DNA from: an uncultured Peptococcaceae bacterium
GTDB lineage: Bacteria > Bacillota > Peptococcia > Peptococcales > Peptococcaceae
Length of the DNA: 11,955 nucleotides
Assembly (NCBI GenBank): GCA_900553245.1
Contig: USCP01000034.1
Span: 1 to 11,955, forward strand
Reading direction: 5' to 3'
Every line of letters starts with the position of its first letter. Positions within the stretch are counted from its first letter, which is position 1. Under the pieces are notes generated by a model. It was given only the letters and a program-made list of their open reading frames with translations. It did not search any database and was not told where the DNA came from. Made by a program: the position numbers and the translations under genes. Shown one piece after another: positions 1 to 6,657 of this stretch.

Positions 1-257
1 CCTTCCCGGTATAAGTCAAGCACTTTTTTCATATTTTTTATATGTTATTTACTTTCTATTCTTGTTATTTAATTTCAGGCTATGCACATTTCGGTACGTG
101 CCTTTGTTTTCCTTGTATATATTATTTTCCTTATATTATGTGTTAATTTGTGATTATAAATTTGAAATTAGTATTTATTATCGCTTTATCTATTGCAAGA
201 AGGGTTTATGATAGATTAAAATCATTGTAGAAATCTTTTGACAAGGGGGTTTTATTT
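1..257. other. AT-rich intergenic leader without a gene
   Basis: No open frame with a ribosome binding site is visible on either strand. The stretch is very AT-rich and leads into the epimerase-like gene. A TATGAT hexamer at 207-212 could be a -10 box, but no convincing -35 lies at the right distance, so I do not call a promoter. A purine-rich ribosome binding site (AAGGGGG, 243-249) sits 8 nt before the ATG at 258. The region before 190 shows only weak, short inverted repeats. Confidence 0.6.
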
Positions 258-1166
258 ATGTCGCAAACGGTTCTTGTAATGGGTGGTACAGGTTTTTTAG
301 GCAATAACCTTGTAACGCATCTTTCACATAACGGATATCGTTGCATTGTTAAATCACGACATCCTGAAGCTCACTACAATTCCCGAAACGTCAACTACAT
401 CTCTCACTTTTCCGATATCGCGGAGCCTGTTGATGTTGTTATTCATTTATCTGGTATACCAATCAGCGAAGGGCGTTGGAGTAAGGCTTTCAGAGAAGAG
501 ATTGTAGAGACACGTGTACGCCCTCTTCGCAATCTCAGAAAATGGATGGAGTCTACTAAGCCAGAGTGGCGTCCTAAATTATTATTCGTTGGGTCCACTA
601 TCGGCTACTACGGAATGGGTACCACGCGTCCTGCTCATATGTTTAATGAAGATGGTCCTGGTGGTAAGGACTATTACGCAAAGATGTTTATCGAGATTGA
701 GGATATGGGGCACAGTCTTGAAGATATTTTTGAAAAGGTTGTGTTTTTGCGTACGTCAAATGTACTTGGGGTTGGTGGGCATGTTTTCCGCCAAATCACT
801 AAACCTATTAAAGCCGGTTATGCCGGTATTTACGGTTCCGGTGAACAGCCTTTCCCATGGATTCAACATCAAGACTGGACACGCGCTGTGACATTCTTAA
901 TTGAACGAAACGGTGGTAGTCATAATATCTATAATTTAGCGACCACCTCCCTCAACCAGCAATACGAATTCGCAGGTTTGGCCGGGAGCTTTATCGGCCA
1001 AAACCATTCTCGTCCAGCACCGATTCCTTTGCTTTATCTTTGGTGGGGTAAACTACGTGCCGACACCTTGATTCGCGGCAACTATATTGAGCCTCGTAAC
1101 CTAATCGAAGAAGGTTTTACTTTCCGATTTACAAAGCTGTATGAAGCTATGGATTATATTTTCTAA
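258..1166 (+). CDS. TIGR01777-family NAD(P)-binding epimerase-like protein (YfcH/SDR39U1 type)
   Basis: The product has 302 residues, normal for this family of atypical extended short-chain dehydrogenase/reductases. It is soluble and cytoplasmic with no signal peptide. The N-terminal Rossmann nucleotide-binding loop GGTGFLG is at residues 9-15. The family signature HLSGIPI...RW follows at about 63-74, then a GSTIGYYG segment at 112-119 where the catalytic-site region lies in relatives. A C-terminal DUF1731-like segment runs from about 265 to 302 and includes a proline-rich turn and a GFTFRF motif. Family members are often labelled 'SulA-like' or 'sugar epimerase', but the substrate is unknown, so no specific reaction is assigned. 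The ATG at 258 has a ribosome binding site at 243-249. It is the only plus-strand gene, converges on the TSUP gene, and is separated from it by a strong terminator. Confidence 0.9.
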   Translation: MSQTVLVMGGTGFLGNNLVTHLSHNGYRCIVKSRHPEAHYNSRNVNYISHFSDIAEPVDVVIHLSGIPISEGRWSKAFREEIVETRVRPLRNLRKWMESTKPEWRPKLLFVGSTIGYYGMGTTRPAHMFNEDGPGGKDYYAKMFIEIEDMGHSLEDIFEKVVFLRTSNVLGVGGHVFRQITKPIKAGYAGIYGSGEQPFPWIQHQDWTRAVTFLIERNGGSHNIYNLATTSLNQQYEFAGLAGSFIGQNHSRPAPIPLLYLWWGKLRADTLIRGNYIEPRNLIEEGFTFRFTKLYEAMDYIF

Positions 1167-1167
1167 C

Positions 1168-1206
1168 AAAAAGGCTGTAGGAACAGTTCGTTCCTACAGC
1201 CTTTTT
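1168..1206. terminator. Bidirectional rho-independent terminator
   Basis: A perfect 17-bp inverted repeat (1168-1184 with 1190-1206) encloses a 5-nt loop. The stem is flanked by an A-run on the left and a T-run on the right, so it works as a terminator in both directions. It begins 2 nt after the epimerase stop codon and ends 4 nt before the end of the converging TSUP gene, so it serves both. Confidence 0.92.
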
Positions 1207-1209
1207 GTT

Positions 1210-1995
1210 TTAAATGATGTATCTCATTAAATTAAATATGTTTAATCCTAAAATGACGACCAACGTCATCAGAAACAGGCGGTCAAAATATTTTTCATTG
1301 ACTTTAGTCGCAATGGTTCCGCCAATGTATCCGCCCAATAGTGCCGCAATCATCATAAAGCCCATGACATGCAGGTCTATATTGGAAAAATGTGTGGTGA
1401 TTCCCATAGTAATAACATTGGATGCTTGTGCAAAGAAAATGATGCATAAGGAGCTGAATACCGCTGTTTTACTTGCCATGGAAACGAGAATAATGAGCAA
1501 GGGTCGATTGAATAACCCACCACCTATGCTTAAGAAGGCTGCTATTATTCCCAAAAAGATGCCAATAAACATCATTATTCCCGGATTCTTAATATGGTAG
1601 TGGGGAATTTTTTGCCCTATAAACTCATTTAGGATAACCAGCAACACCAGTAAAATCTGAAAGATACTTTGGACGATGGTCACTATGGCATCATTTGCAG
1701 CATTAGCAATAAATTTGGCCAGCATAGTATTTCCTACGACACCCCCAACCATGCTACCAACAGCAAAGAAGAGTACAATGAGCCAATTGATTCCGCGTGC
1801 ATTTTCACGACTTTTTATTATACTAACCGTCGTCATGGTAAGAACGGTCACACTGGCCATGGCATTAACAGACGCTGCAGAAAAGCCTCCCATAGCATCC
1901 ATCAATGGTTTAATGATAATTCCGCCACCGATACCACTAACAGACCCCAGCGAACAGGCAAACAATACTATAAAAAATACAATGAGTCCTTGCAT
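1210..1995 (-). CDS. TSUP (TauE/SafE) family membrane exporter
   Basis: The product is a 261-residue, very hydrophobic polytopic membrane protein, the usual length for TauE/SafE (PF01925) transporters. The family is built from two related halves, and both repeat motifs are visible: GIGGGIIIKP at residues 21-30 and SIGGGLFNRP at 156-165. About seven or eight membrane segments can be drawn. Known relatives move sulfite, sulfoacetate, sulfonates or other small anions out of cells. In a sulfite-reducing bacterium a sulfur-anion role is attractive, but the family is broad and the gene is 7 kb from dsr, so substrate is inference. The ATG at 1995 has a strong AAGGGGGAGG site (2001-2010) 5 nt upstream. 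It follows the DUF4097-like gene on the same strand after 70 nt, with a hairpin between and no evident promoter. Confidence 0.88.
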   Translation of the reverse strand: MQGLIVFFIVLFACSLGSVSGIGGGIIIKPLMDAMGGFSAASVNAMASVTVLTMTTVSIIKSRENARGINWLIVLFFAVGSMVGGVVGNTMLAKFIANAANDAIVTIVQSIFQILLVLLVILNEFIGQKIPHYHIKNPGIMMFIGIFLGIIAAFLSIGGGLFNRPLLIILVSMASKTAVFSSLCIIFFAQASNVITMGITTHFSNIDLHVMGFMMIAALLGGYIGGTIATKVNEKYFDRLFLMTLVVILGLNIFNLMRYII

Positions 1996-2019
1996 ATATA
2001 CCTCCCCCTTGCATAGATG

Positions 2020-2060
2020 AAAAATGCGATTGGTTTCTAAAATCCAGAAACCAATCGCAT
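2020..2060 (-). terminator. Terminator or attenuator hairpin between the DUF4097-like and TSUP genes
   Basis: A perfect 15-bp inverted repeat (2024-2038 with 2046-2060) has a 7-nt loop. Read on the minus strand it is followed by a run of five U before a C, the form of a rho-independent terminator. It starts 5 nt after the DUF4097-like stop codon. Only 28 nt separate it from the TSUP start, so it could also act as an attenuator controlling read-through into TSUP. Confidence 0.82.
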
Positions 2061-2065
2061 GGTGT

Positions 2066-3097
2066 TTATTTTGTCTTTGTAGAGCGTTCTACACTATATG
2101 GATTTTCTTTTGCATAAGGATAATCCTCAGCATAAGGGTCCAAGTTGCTGTAACGTTCACGTTGACCTACCATTACATTCCCATCAATGGTATAGCATTG
2201 GATGATTTTGTTAGGATTATTCCCAACACTTCCATAATATTGGCTACCGGACGCTCTGACAATATCAGCTTTCTTCCAGAAGCGACTACTATATCCCATA
2301 TCTACTTTACCGTTTCCTTCCGCTTTAGCTTCGACTAAAAGGTTGTATGGAAGGTTCTTGGAAAGTACGGTAATATCGCCGGTCTGACTTTGAAGGTACC
2401 ATTGCCCCTTTGCACGTTGTTCATAAACAAAGATGCCACCTTCATCATTTCCGGCAGTGACTTGTTCAAACGCATTTTCCATAAAGGTCACAGAACCCAT
2501 ACTACTATCGACCTTTACACTTGATGCACGGTTATTTGCAAGACGTATTGGATTATCCATGGCAATAACTTCCATGCCATTGGCTTTAACATCTGCAATA
2601 TATCCGTAACCACCTTCAAGAGCAGCCCCTAAAAAGTTGCTTCTTAAACGCTCTACATGAAGGTCTACGTTACTGCCGTTAATAACAACACTCTTTAAAT
2701 CGCATTGTGGCAATAAAACCTGCATGGTCAATTTCTCAGGACTTGCGGTTTCACCCTTCAATACAATACTACAATCTGTTCCATCGATATCAACCTTAGC
2801 AACTTGATCGGTATAACCTTGTCCATCCAAGCGTACTTGCGGTTCAGTTAAGTTACTTACCATTCCCACTTCCAAGGCAACATCATTGGCTTCGATTTCC
2901 AAGTTTTCTAAGGTCTCTCGGTCTAGTGGAATGGTCACTTCTTTGTCAACATGGCTATCACCGTCGAAGGCACCATTATGCTCATTCCACGAGAAATTTA
3001 GCACAAGAAATACAAGAAGGCATGCCACTGCCAATACAACAGCAAGAAACTGAAAACGTCTTGTTTTCTTCAATAAAAGCTTTATGCGTTCATCCAA
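2066..3097 (-). CDS. Membrane-anchored DUF4097-like beta-strand repeat protein
   Basis: The product has 343 residues. It starts with a short basic cytoplasmic tail (KKTRR at 10-14), has one membrane segment at about 15-35, and then a long extracytoplasmic domain. That domain consists of short alternating beta-strand stretches rich in V, D, N and G, as in DUF4097/LiaG-type proteins, which often accompany envelope-stress two-component systems. The C-terminus (about 320-338) holds three closely spaced PY pairs in an acidic, Tyr/Pro-rich tail. The start is TTG at 3095-3097. No in-frame ATG is near, and a GGGAGG site (3108-3113) lies 10 nt upstream, so TTG is well supported. It lies downstream of the histidine kinase gene but behind that gene's terminator, with its own promoters. 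Family assignment is by fold pattern and is tentative; no enzymatic motif is visible. Confidence 0.75.
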   Translation of the reverse strand: MDERIKLLLKKTRRFQFLAVVLAVACLLVFLVLNFSWNEHNGAFDGDSHVDKEVTIPLDRETLENLEIEANDVALEVGMVSNLTEPQVRLDGQGYTDQVAKVDIDGTDCSIVLKGETASPEKLTMQVLLPQCDLKSVVINGSNVDLHVERLRSNFLGAALEGGYGYIADVKANGMEVIAMDNPIRLANNRASSVKVDSSMGSVTFMENAFEQVTAGNDEGGIFVYEQRAKGQWYLQSQTGDITVLSKNLPYNLLVEAKAEGNGKVDMGYSSRFWKKADIVRASGSQYYGSVGNNPNKIIQCYTIDGNVMVGQRERYSNLDPYAEDYPYAKENPYSVERSTKTK

Positions 3098-3135
3098 AAT
3101 TAACCCGCCTCCCAGTATTTTCTGATACTTCTATT

Positions 3136-3164
3136 ATTTTACACATTCGTGATTAATACTGCAA
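3136..3164 (-). promoter_or_regulatory. Proximal sigma-70-type promoter for the DUF4097-like gene
   Basis: On the minus strand TTGCAG (3159-3164) and TAAAAT (3136-3141) are separated by 17 nt, close to the housekeeping consensus. The -10 ends 38 nt before the TTG start, leaving a short leader that contains the GGGAGG site. It overlaps a region downstream of the distal promoter, giving a possible tandem pair. Confidence 0.5.
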
Positions 3165-3169
3165 GATGA

Positions 3170-3197
3170 ATTATAGATTAGTGTGAGGGTTTTCCAA
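3170..3197 (-). promoter_or_regulatory. Distal sigma-70-type promoter for the DUF4097-like gene
   Basis: On the minus strand TTGGAA (3192-3197) and a perfect TATAAT (3170-3175) are separated by 16 nt. It lies directly downstream of the histidine kinase terminator, in the 172-nt gap between the two genes, which supports independent transcription of the DUF4097-like gene. Whether the neighbouring response regulator controls it cannot be seen from sequence. Confidence 0.6.
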
Positions 3198-3225
3198 TAA
3201 ACATATCATTTTTTGCTCATACATG

Positions 3226-3266
3226 AAAAAATACCGAGTCAATCAAAGAGATTGCTCGGTATTTTT
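3226..3266 (-). terminator. Terminator of the glycosyltransferase/two-component operon
   Basis: A 12-bp stem (3227-3238 with 3255-3266) continues through a one-base bulge into a further 5-bp stem (3240-3244 with 3250-3254). Read on the minus strand it is followed by a run of six U. It begins 3 nt after the histidine kinase stop codon. Confidence 0.88.
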
Positions 3267-3269
3267 AAT

Positions 3270-4670
3270 TTACATCATTTGTTCCGCTTCGGCTTTTTCA
3301 TCATACAACGGTAAGGTGACGGTAAACGTCGTCCCTACCCCCTTAGTACTTTTTACATTGATAGTGCCATCGTGCGCAAGTACCAAGCCTTGGGTAATCG
3401 CCATGCCCAAGCCCGTCCCGCCGGTTTCACGAGCCCGAGATTGGTCACTGCGATAGAACCGTTCAAAAACGTGTTCACATTCTTCTTCCGTCATTCCAAT
3501 ACCTGTATCAGAAACCGAGAAGATAAAATTGTTTTTATCACTCCACGCCTTAAAAATAACCGCCCCACCGTTCGTGGTATAACGCAATGCATTGCTGACA
3601 AGATTCAATACAATTTGCTTTAAGCGCTCCGGATCTGCGTAACAATACGGCAACTTTTCATCCATCTCTACCTTCACATTGATATCGCGTGCTTCTGCGT
3701 CTGCTTCAATGATCATTAAAAAATCCTGGAAAAATGTTTTAAAGTCAATCAATGTTTTTGAAATCGGCATGTGTCCTGCATCCAGGCGCGAAATATTTTG
3801 AAGTTCAGTTACCATGCCACTTAAACGAAGCATCTCATCATAAAGTGTAGAAATTTCTTCTGGTGGACAAGCCTCATTCTTTACTAATTTATTTTCCAGA
3901 GTCCCTGCAATGGCAGTAATTGGTGTACGCAATTCATGGCTAATGTCTGCAAAAAGCTGCACTCGTGCATCATTGGCTCGCGCCAACTGACTGGACATTT
4001 GGTTAAAAGCAAGTGCCAATTCTCCGATTTCGTCGTCATTCTCAACCGCCACATTTTCTGTCGTTGAACCTTGTGCAATACGGCGTACCGATGAAATTAA
4101 ATTATTCAATGGTTTTGTAAGATTTCTAGCAAATGCAAGACCAATAATAATGGAAATGGCGATTGTTGCTGTCACACCTAGCACCACAGATTCACGCATG
4201 TTATTGAGATAACTTTCTTCCAACAGCCAGAACTGATGGTCAAAATAATCCACCGGCAGCAAATAACCAATCAACATGCTGGTTTCGTCATCAAAAATCG
4301 GATAGCCATGTTCTACCATGCGATTATTAACACTTTGACCGACAAATTCAGGTTGTGGATGCGCTAAAATTACCCCTTCAGGATCAATCAATACCACTGG
4401 TTGATAATAAGAGCGTTCCATCGTAGAGCCATACGCGTATTGTAGACTATAGGTTACAATGATACTTTGAACGCCCTCCCACGAATCACCATTTTCATTA
4501 TAGTAATTGGTGTAAATAGCTCGCCATTCTCCAATTTCAACCTTTTTGGTTTCTGTCAAATATTGGTCAAAGCTCTTGCTCATAAGTTGCAAAGTAACAC
4601 TTCCGAGAATCAACCCAGTTAACAATGTCACCAGCGTCATAATCGACACAATTTTAGTCGACAACTTCAT
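3270..4670 (-). CDS. Membrane sensor histidine kinase (OmpR-partner type)
   Basis: The product has 466 residues and complete kinase architecture. TM1 is at about 8-28. An extracytoplasmic sensor domain spans about 30-160; its segment at 94-140 (DPEG, AHP, GYLLP) resembles PDC/Cache-type sensors. TM2 is at about 161-180, followed by a HAMP linker at about 181-233. The HisKA motif SHELRTP has the phospho-accepting His245. The HATPase_c domain has the N box around Asn356/Asn360, the G1 box DTGIG at 388-392 and the G2 box GTGLGMA at 418-424. It should autophosphorylate on His245 and pass phosphate to the regulator encoded just upstream. Its ATG lies inside the 3' end of the regulator gene (17-nt overlap), with GGAG about 6 nt upstream, so the two are translationally coupled. 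The signal sensed is unknown. Confidence 0.95.
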   Translation of the reverse strand: MKLSTKIVSIMTLVTLLTGLILGSVTLQLMSKSFDQYLTETKKVEIGEWRAIYTNYYNENGDSWEGVQSIIVTYSLQYAYGSTMERSYYQPVVLIDPEGVILAHPQPEFVGQSVNNRMVEHGYPIFDDETSMLIGYLLPVDYFDHQFWLLEESYLNNMRESVVLGVTATIAISIIIGLAFARNLTKPLNNLISSVRRIAQGSTTENVAVENDDEIGELALAFNQMSSQLARANDARVQLFADISHELRTPITAIAGTLENKLVKNEACPPEEISTLYDEMLRLSGMVTELQNISRLDAGHMPISKTLIDFKTFFQDFLMIIEADAEARDINVKVEMDEKLPYCYADPERLKQIVLNLVSNALRYTTNGGAVIFKAWSDKNNFIFSVSDTGIGMTEEECEHVFERFYRSDQSRARETGGTGLGMAITQGLVLAHDGTINVKSTKGVGTTFTVTLPLYDEKAEAEQMM

Positions 4671-5355
4671 ACTTGTCTCCGAATTTATATCCTAAGCCAT
4701 ATACTGTTTGAATAAAAATTGGTTTTTGTGGATTTGGTTCAATTTTCTTGCGCAAATTACTTACGTGGGTATCAATCGCACGTTCATAACCGGCATAACT
4801 TTCACCAAGTGTTGCGGTTAGAAGTTGCAGACGACTGTAAGGACGCCCTACATTTTCACTTAACGTCACCAAAATAGCATATTCAGACGGGGTTAAATCA
4901 ATATTGTTACCATCATACAAGACTTCACGACGGTCCAAATTGATTTGCAGTTTACCAAATTCGCGCACATCCTCTACATTTTCCACAATATGCTTACTAC
5001 GTCTGAAAACAGCTTTGATACGCGCATTCAATTCTCTTAAGCTAAAAGGTTTAGTAATATAGTCGTCTGCCCCCAACTCTAAGCCAAGCAGTTTATCGAT
5101 TTCTTCATTACGTGCCGTTACCATGATAATCGGCGTGTTGTGATGGCGACGCACACGTTTGCAAACTTCCATCCCGTCCAACTTCGGTAACATTAAATCT
5201 AAGATAATCAAATCCGGCTTCATGGATTCTACCATTTCCAACCCGGCTTCCCCATCAGCAGCTTCTAACACCTGAAACTGTTGCGTTTCAAGGTATTCCT
5301 TAATATTTGTACGAATATTTTCCTCGTCTTCTACGACTAAAATCTTTTCATTCAT
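4654..5355 (-). CDS. OmpR/PhoB-family response regulator
   Basis: The product has 233 residues from the chosen ATG. The N-terminal receiver domain carries the acidic pocket (VVEDEE), the phospho-accepting Asp53 in LIILDLMLP, Thr80 and Lys102 of KPF. The C-terminal winged-helix domain (about 128-226) has the RAIDTHVSNLRKKI recognition region and the YGLGYKF wing, so it should bind DNA when phosphorylated. An in-frame GTG two codons upstream (5361) is possible. However, the AAAGGA site at 5365-5370 is only 3 nt from that GTG and 9 nt from the ATG at 5355, so ATG is preferred. The gene starts 13 nt after the glycosyltransferase stop and overlaps the kinase gene by 17 nt, making one operon. Confidence 0.95.
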   Translation of the reverse strand: MNEKILVVEDEENIRTNIKEYLETQQFQVLEAADGEAGLEMVESMKPDLIILDLMLPKLDGMEVCKRVRRHHNTPIIMVTARNEEIDKLLGLELGADDYITKPFSLRELNARIKAVFRRSKHIVENVEDVREFGKLQINLDRREVLYDGNNIDLTPSEYAILVTLSENVGRPYSRLQLLTATLGESYAGYERAIDTHVSNLRKKIEPNPQKPIFIQTVYGLGYKFGDKYEVVD

Positions 5356-5364
5356 AAGCACACA

Positions 5365-5370
5365 TCCTTT
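5365..5370 (-). promoter_or_regulatory. Ribosome binding site deciding the response regulator start
   Basis: AAAGGA on the minus strand overlaps the stop codon of the glycosyltransferase gene. It is 9 nt from the ATG at 5355 but only 3 nt from the GTG at 5361. The glycosyltransferase gene shows a similar arrangement at its own start, which supports choosing the ATG in both. Confidence 0.65.
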
Positions 5371-6505
5371 ATCTTTGATTATAATGAGTCGCTCGTGTAT
5401 AAGCGATGCTGTAATAATCCATTAACTGTTGGCTGGCACGTTCCCAGCTACTTGCCTCTGCCTCTTTACGAACAATCTTGCCAAGGCGACGCATAAGTGC
5501 CTGGTCTTCCAAGCGATCAATCGCAGCATCTAAAGACGCTTCATCACCTGCAGTGTACAATAATACGTCCCTACCATCTTCAAATTGTTCAGTAATCAAC
5601 GGCGCACGTACCGCGATAATAGGAACGCCGGATGCCATCACTTCTAGCAAACCAACGCCAACCTGTTCTTTTCGCGTTGGAAAAATATAGGCATCTCCGG
5701 ACGCATAAGCTTCAGCAAGATTTTTCCCACGAAAATATCCTGTAAACACAGTATTCGTTCCTGCAAAAAGGCGTTCCAACGTCTCACGATGTTCACCATC
5801 ACCGACAATCGCCAAACACACATCGTCACGGCGTTTCATCATCGGTAGCAAAGACTCCAAATCCTTTGTTTTAGTCAGCGAACCAATATATACCAATAAT
5901 TTTTTATCAGCCTGGCCTCTGCTCAAAATCATACGCATATCTTCAGAAGCAAATCGCGGATGACGCTGTTCGGAATCCACACCGCGTTTTAGAACATGAA
6001 CATCATGAATCCCGTATTTTCTCAATGAAGAGCGCATCACATGAGAAGTACATAAATTCAATACCGCACTGTCTGAAATCTTCTTTCTCGAGTGCCACAG
6101 CATATTTTCAGTTATTTTGTTATTTAAATGATACTGTTTGAGACAATTCATAAAATTAGTATGGTAACTCACCACGATTGGGATACCAAGTTTATTTGCA
6201 TATTGTGCCGCTACGCTCCCCATTAGAAGCGGATTTGCAATATGAACAACCTGTGGAGAAAATTCCAACATGCAATCATAGATATTTTTCAAAGATGGCG
6301 CCCAGAACAAATTCTTTCCAAATGGCAAACGTTTATCAGAAATTCCATAAATCATCGCACCATCAAATTGGTCGATTCCACGGTTAGGAGTTACAATCGC
6401 AACATCATGCCCTTCCTTGTGAAAATATCTAATCGCCTCAGTGAGTCTCAATACCAAGCCATCAACAGCCGGCAAAAAAACTTCTGTGACAATCATAATT
6501 CTCAT
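5369..6505 (-). CDS. GT4-family glycosyltransferase
   Basis: The product has 378 residues from the preferred ATG at 6505. It is a GT-B fold enzyme with two Rossmann-like domains. The N-terminal acceptor domain includes IVTEVFLPAVDG and the VVSYHTN segment (about 117-123). The C-terminal nucleotide-sugar domain includes VYIGSLTKTKD, AIVGDGEH and the retaining GT4 E-x7-E motif (EQVGVGLLE, about 280-288) followed by MASGVP. The VSYHTN and LKRGVD signatures place it near the SQD2/MgtA-like branch that glycosylates membrane lipids, but acceptor and donor are not determined. An earlier ATG at 6523 is in frame. The AAAGG site at about 6515 fits the later ATG (8-9 nt), so that start is chosen. It is the first gene of an operon with the response regulator and kinase, suggesting a cell-envelope role. 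Confidence 0.9.
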   Translation of the reverse strand: MRIMIVTEVFLPAVDGLVLRLTEAIRYFHKEGHDVAIVTPNRGIDQFDGAMIYGISDKRLPFGKNLFWAPSLKNIYDCMLEFSPQVVHIANPLLMGSVAAQYANKLGIPIVVSYHTNFMNCLKQYHLNNKITENMLWHSRKKISDSAVLNLCTSHVMRSSLRKYGIHDVHVLKRGVDSEQRHPRFASEDMRMILSRGQADKKLLVYIGSLTKTKDLESLLPMMKRRDDVCLAIVGDGEHRETLERLFAGTNTVFTGYFRGKNLAEAYASGDAYIFPTRKEQVGVGLLEVMASGVPIIAVRAPLITEQFEDGRDVLLYTAGDEASLDAAIDRLEDQALMRRLGKIVRKEAEASSWERASQQLMDYYSIAYTRATHYNQR

Positions 6506-6610
6506 AGGCGCCATCCTTTCCATTGTTCTTTCTTCATTATCCTACCACAAACCCCTTTGATGTTCTATAACGGACAAACTATTATTTCAATTTCTTAATA
6601 ACTTTATCCA

Positions 6611-6644
6611 TAAAAAAATGCCGCAGCTTTTAAAGCCACGGCAT
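6611..6644 (-). terminator. Terminator of the phosphoribosyltransferase-ilvD operon
   Basis: The hairpin pairs 6618-6623 with 6639-6644, has a 2x2 internal loop, and continues as 6626-6629 with 6633-6636. Read on the minus strand it is followed by a run of seven U. It lies 13 nt downstream of the ilvD stop codon. Confidence 0.85.
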
Positions 6645-6657
6645 ATTAAATTTACCA

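Noticed and set aside
77..110. Weak hairpin with a following T-rich stretch in the left leader
   Set aside because: Only about 4 bp pair in either alternative fold, too few to call a terminator.
3020..3060. Possible lipoprotein signal (AVAC at residues 23-26) in the DUF4097-like protein
   Set aside because: The cysteine is followed by more hydrophobic residues (LLVFLVL) and position -3 is Ala, so this is the middle of a membrane segment and not a lipobox.
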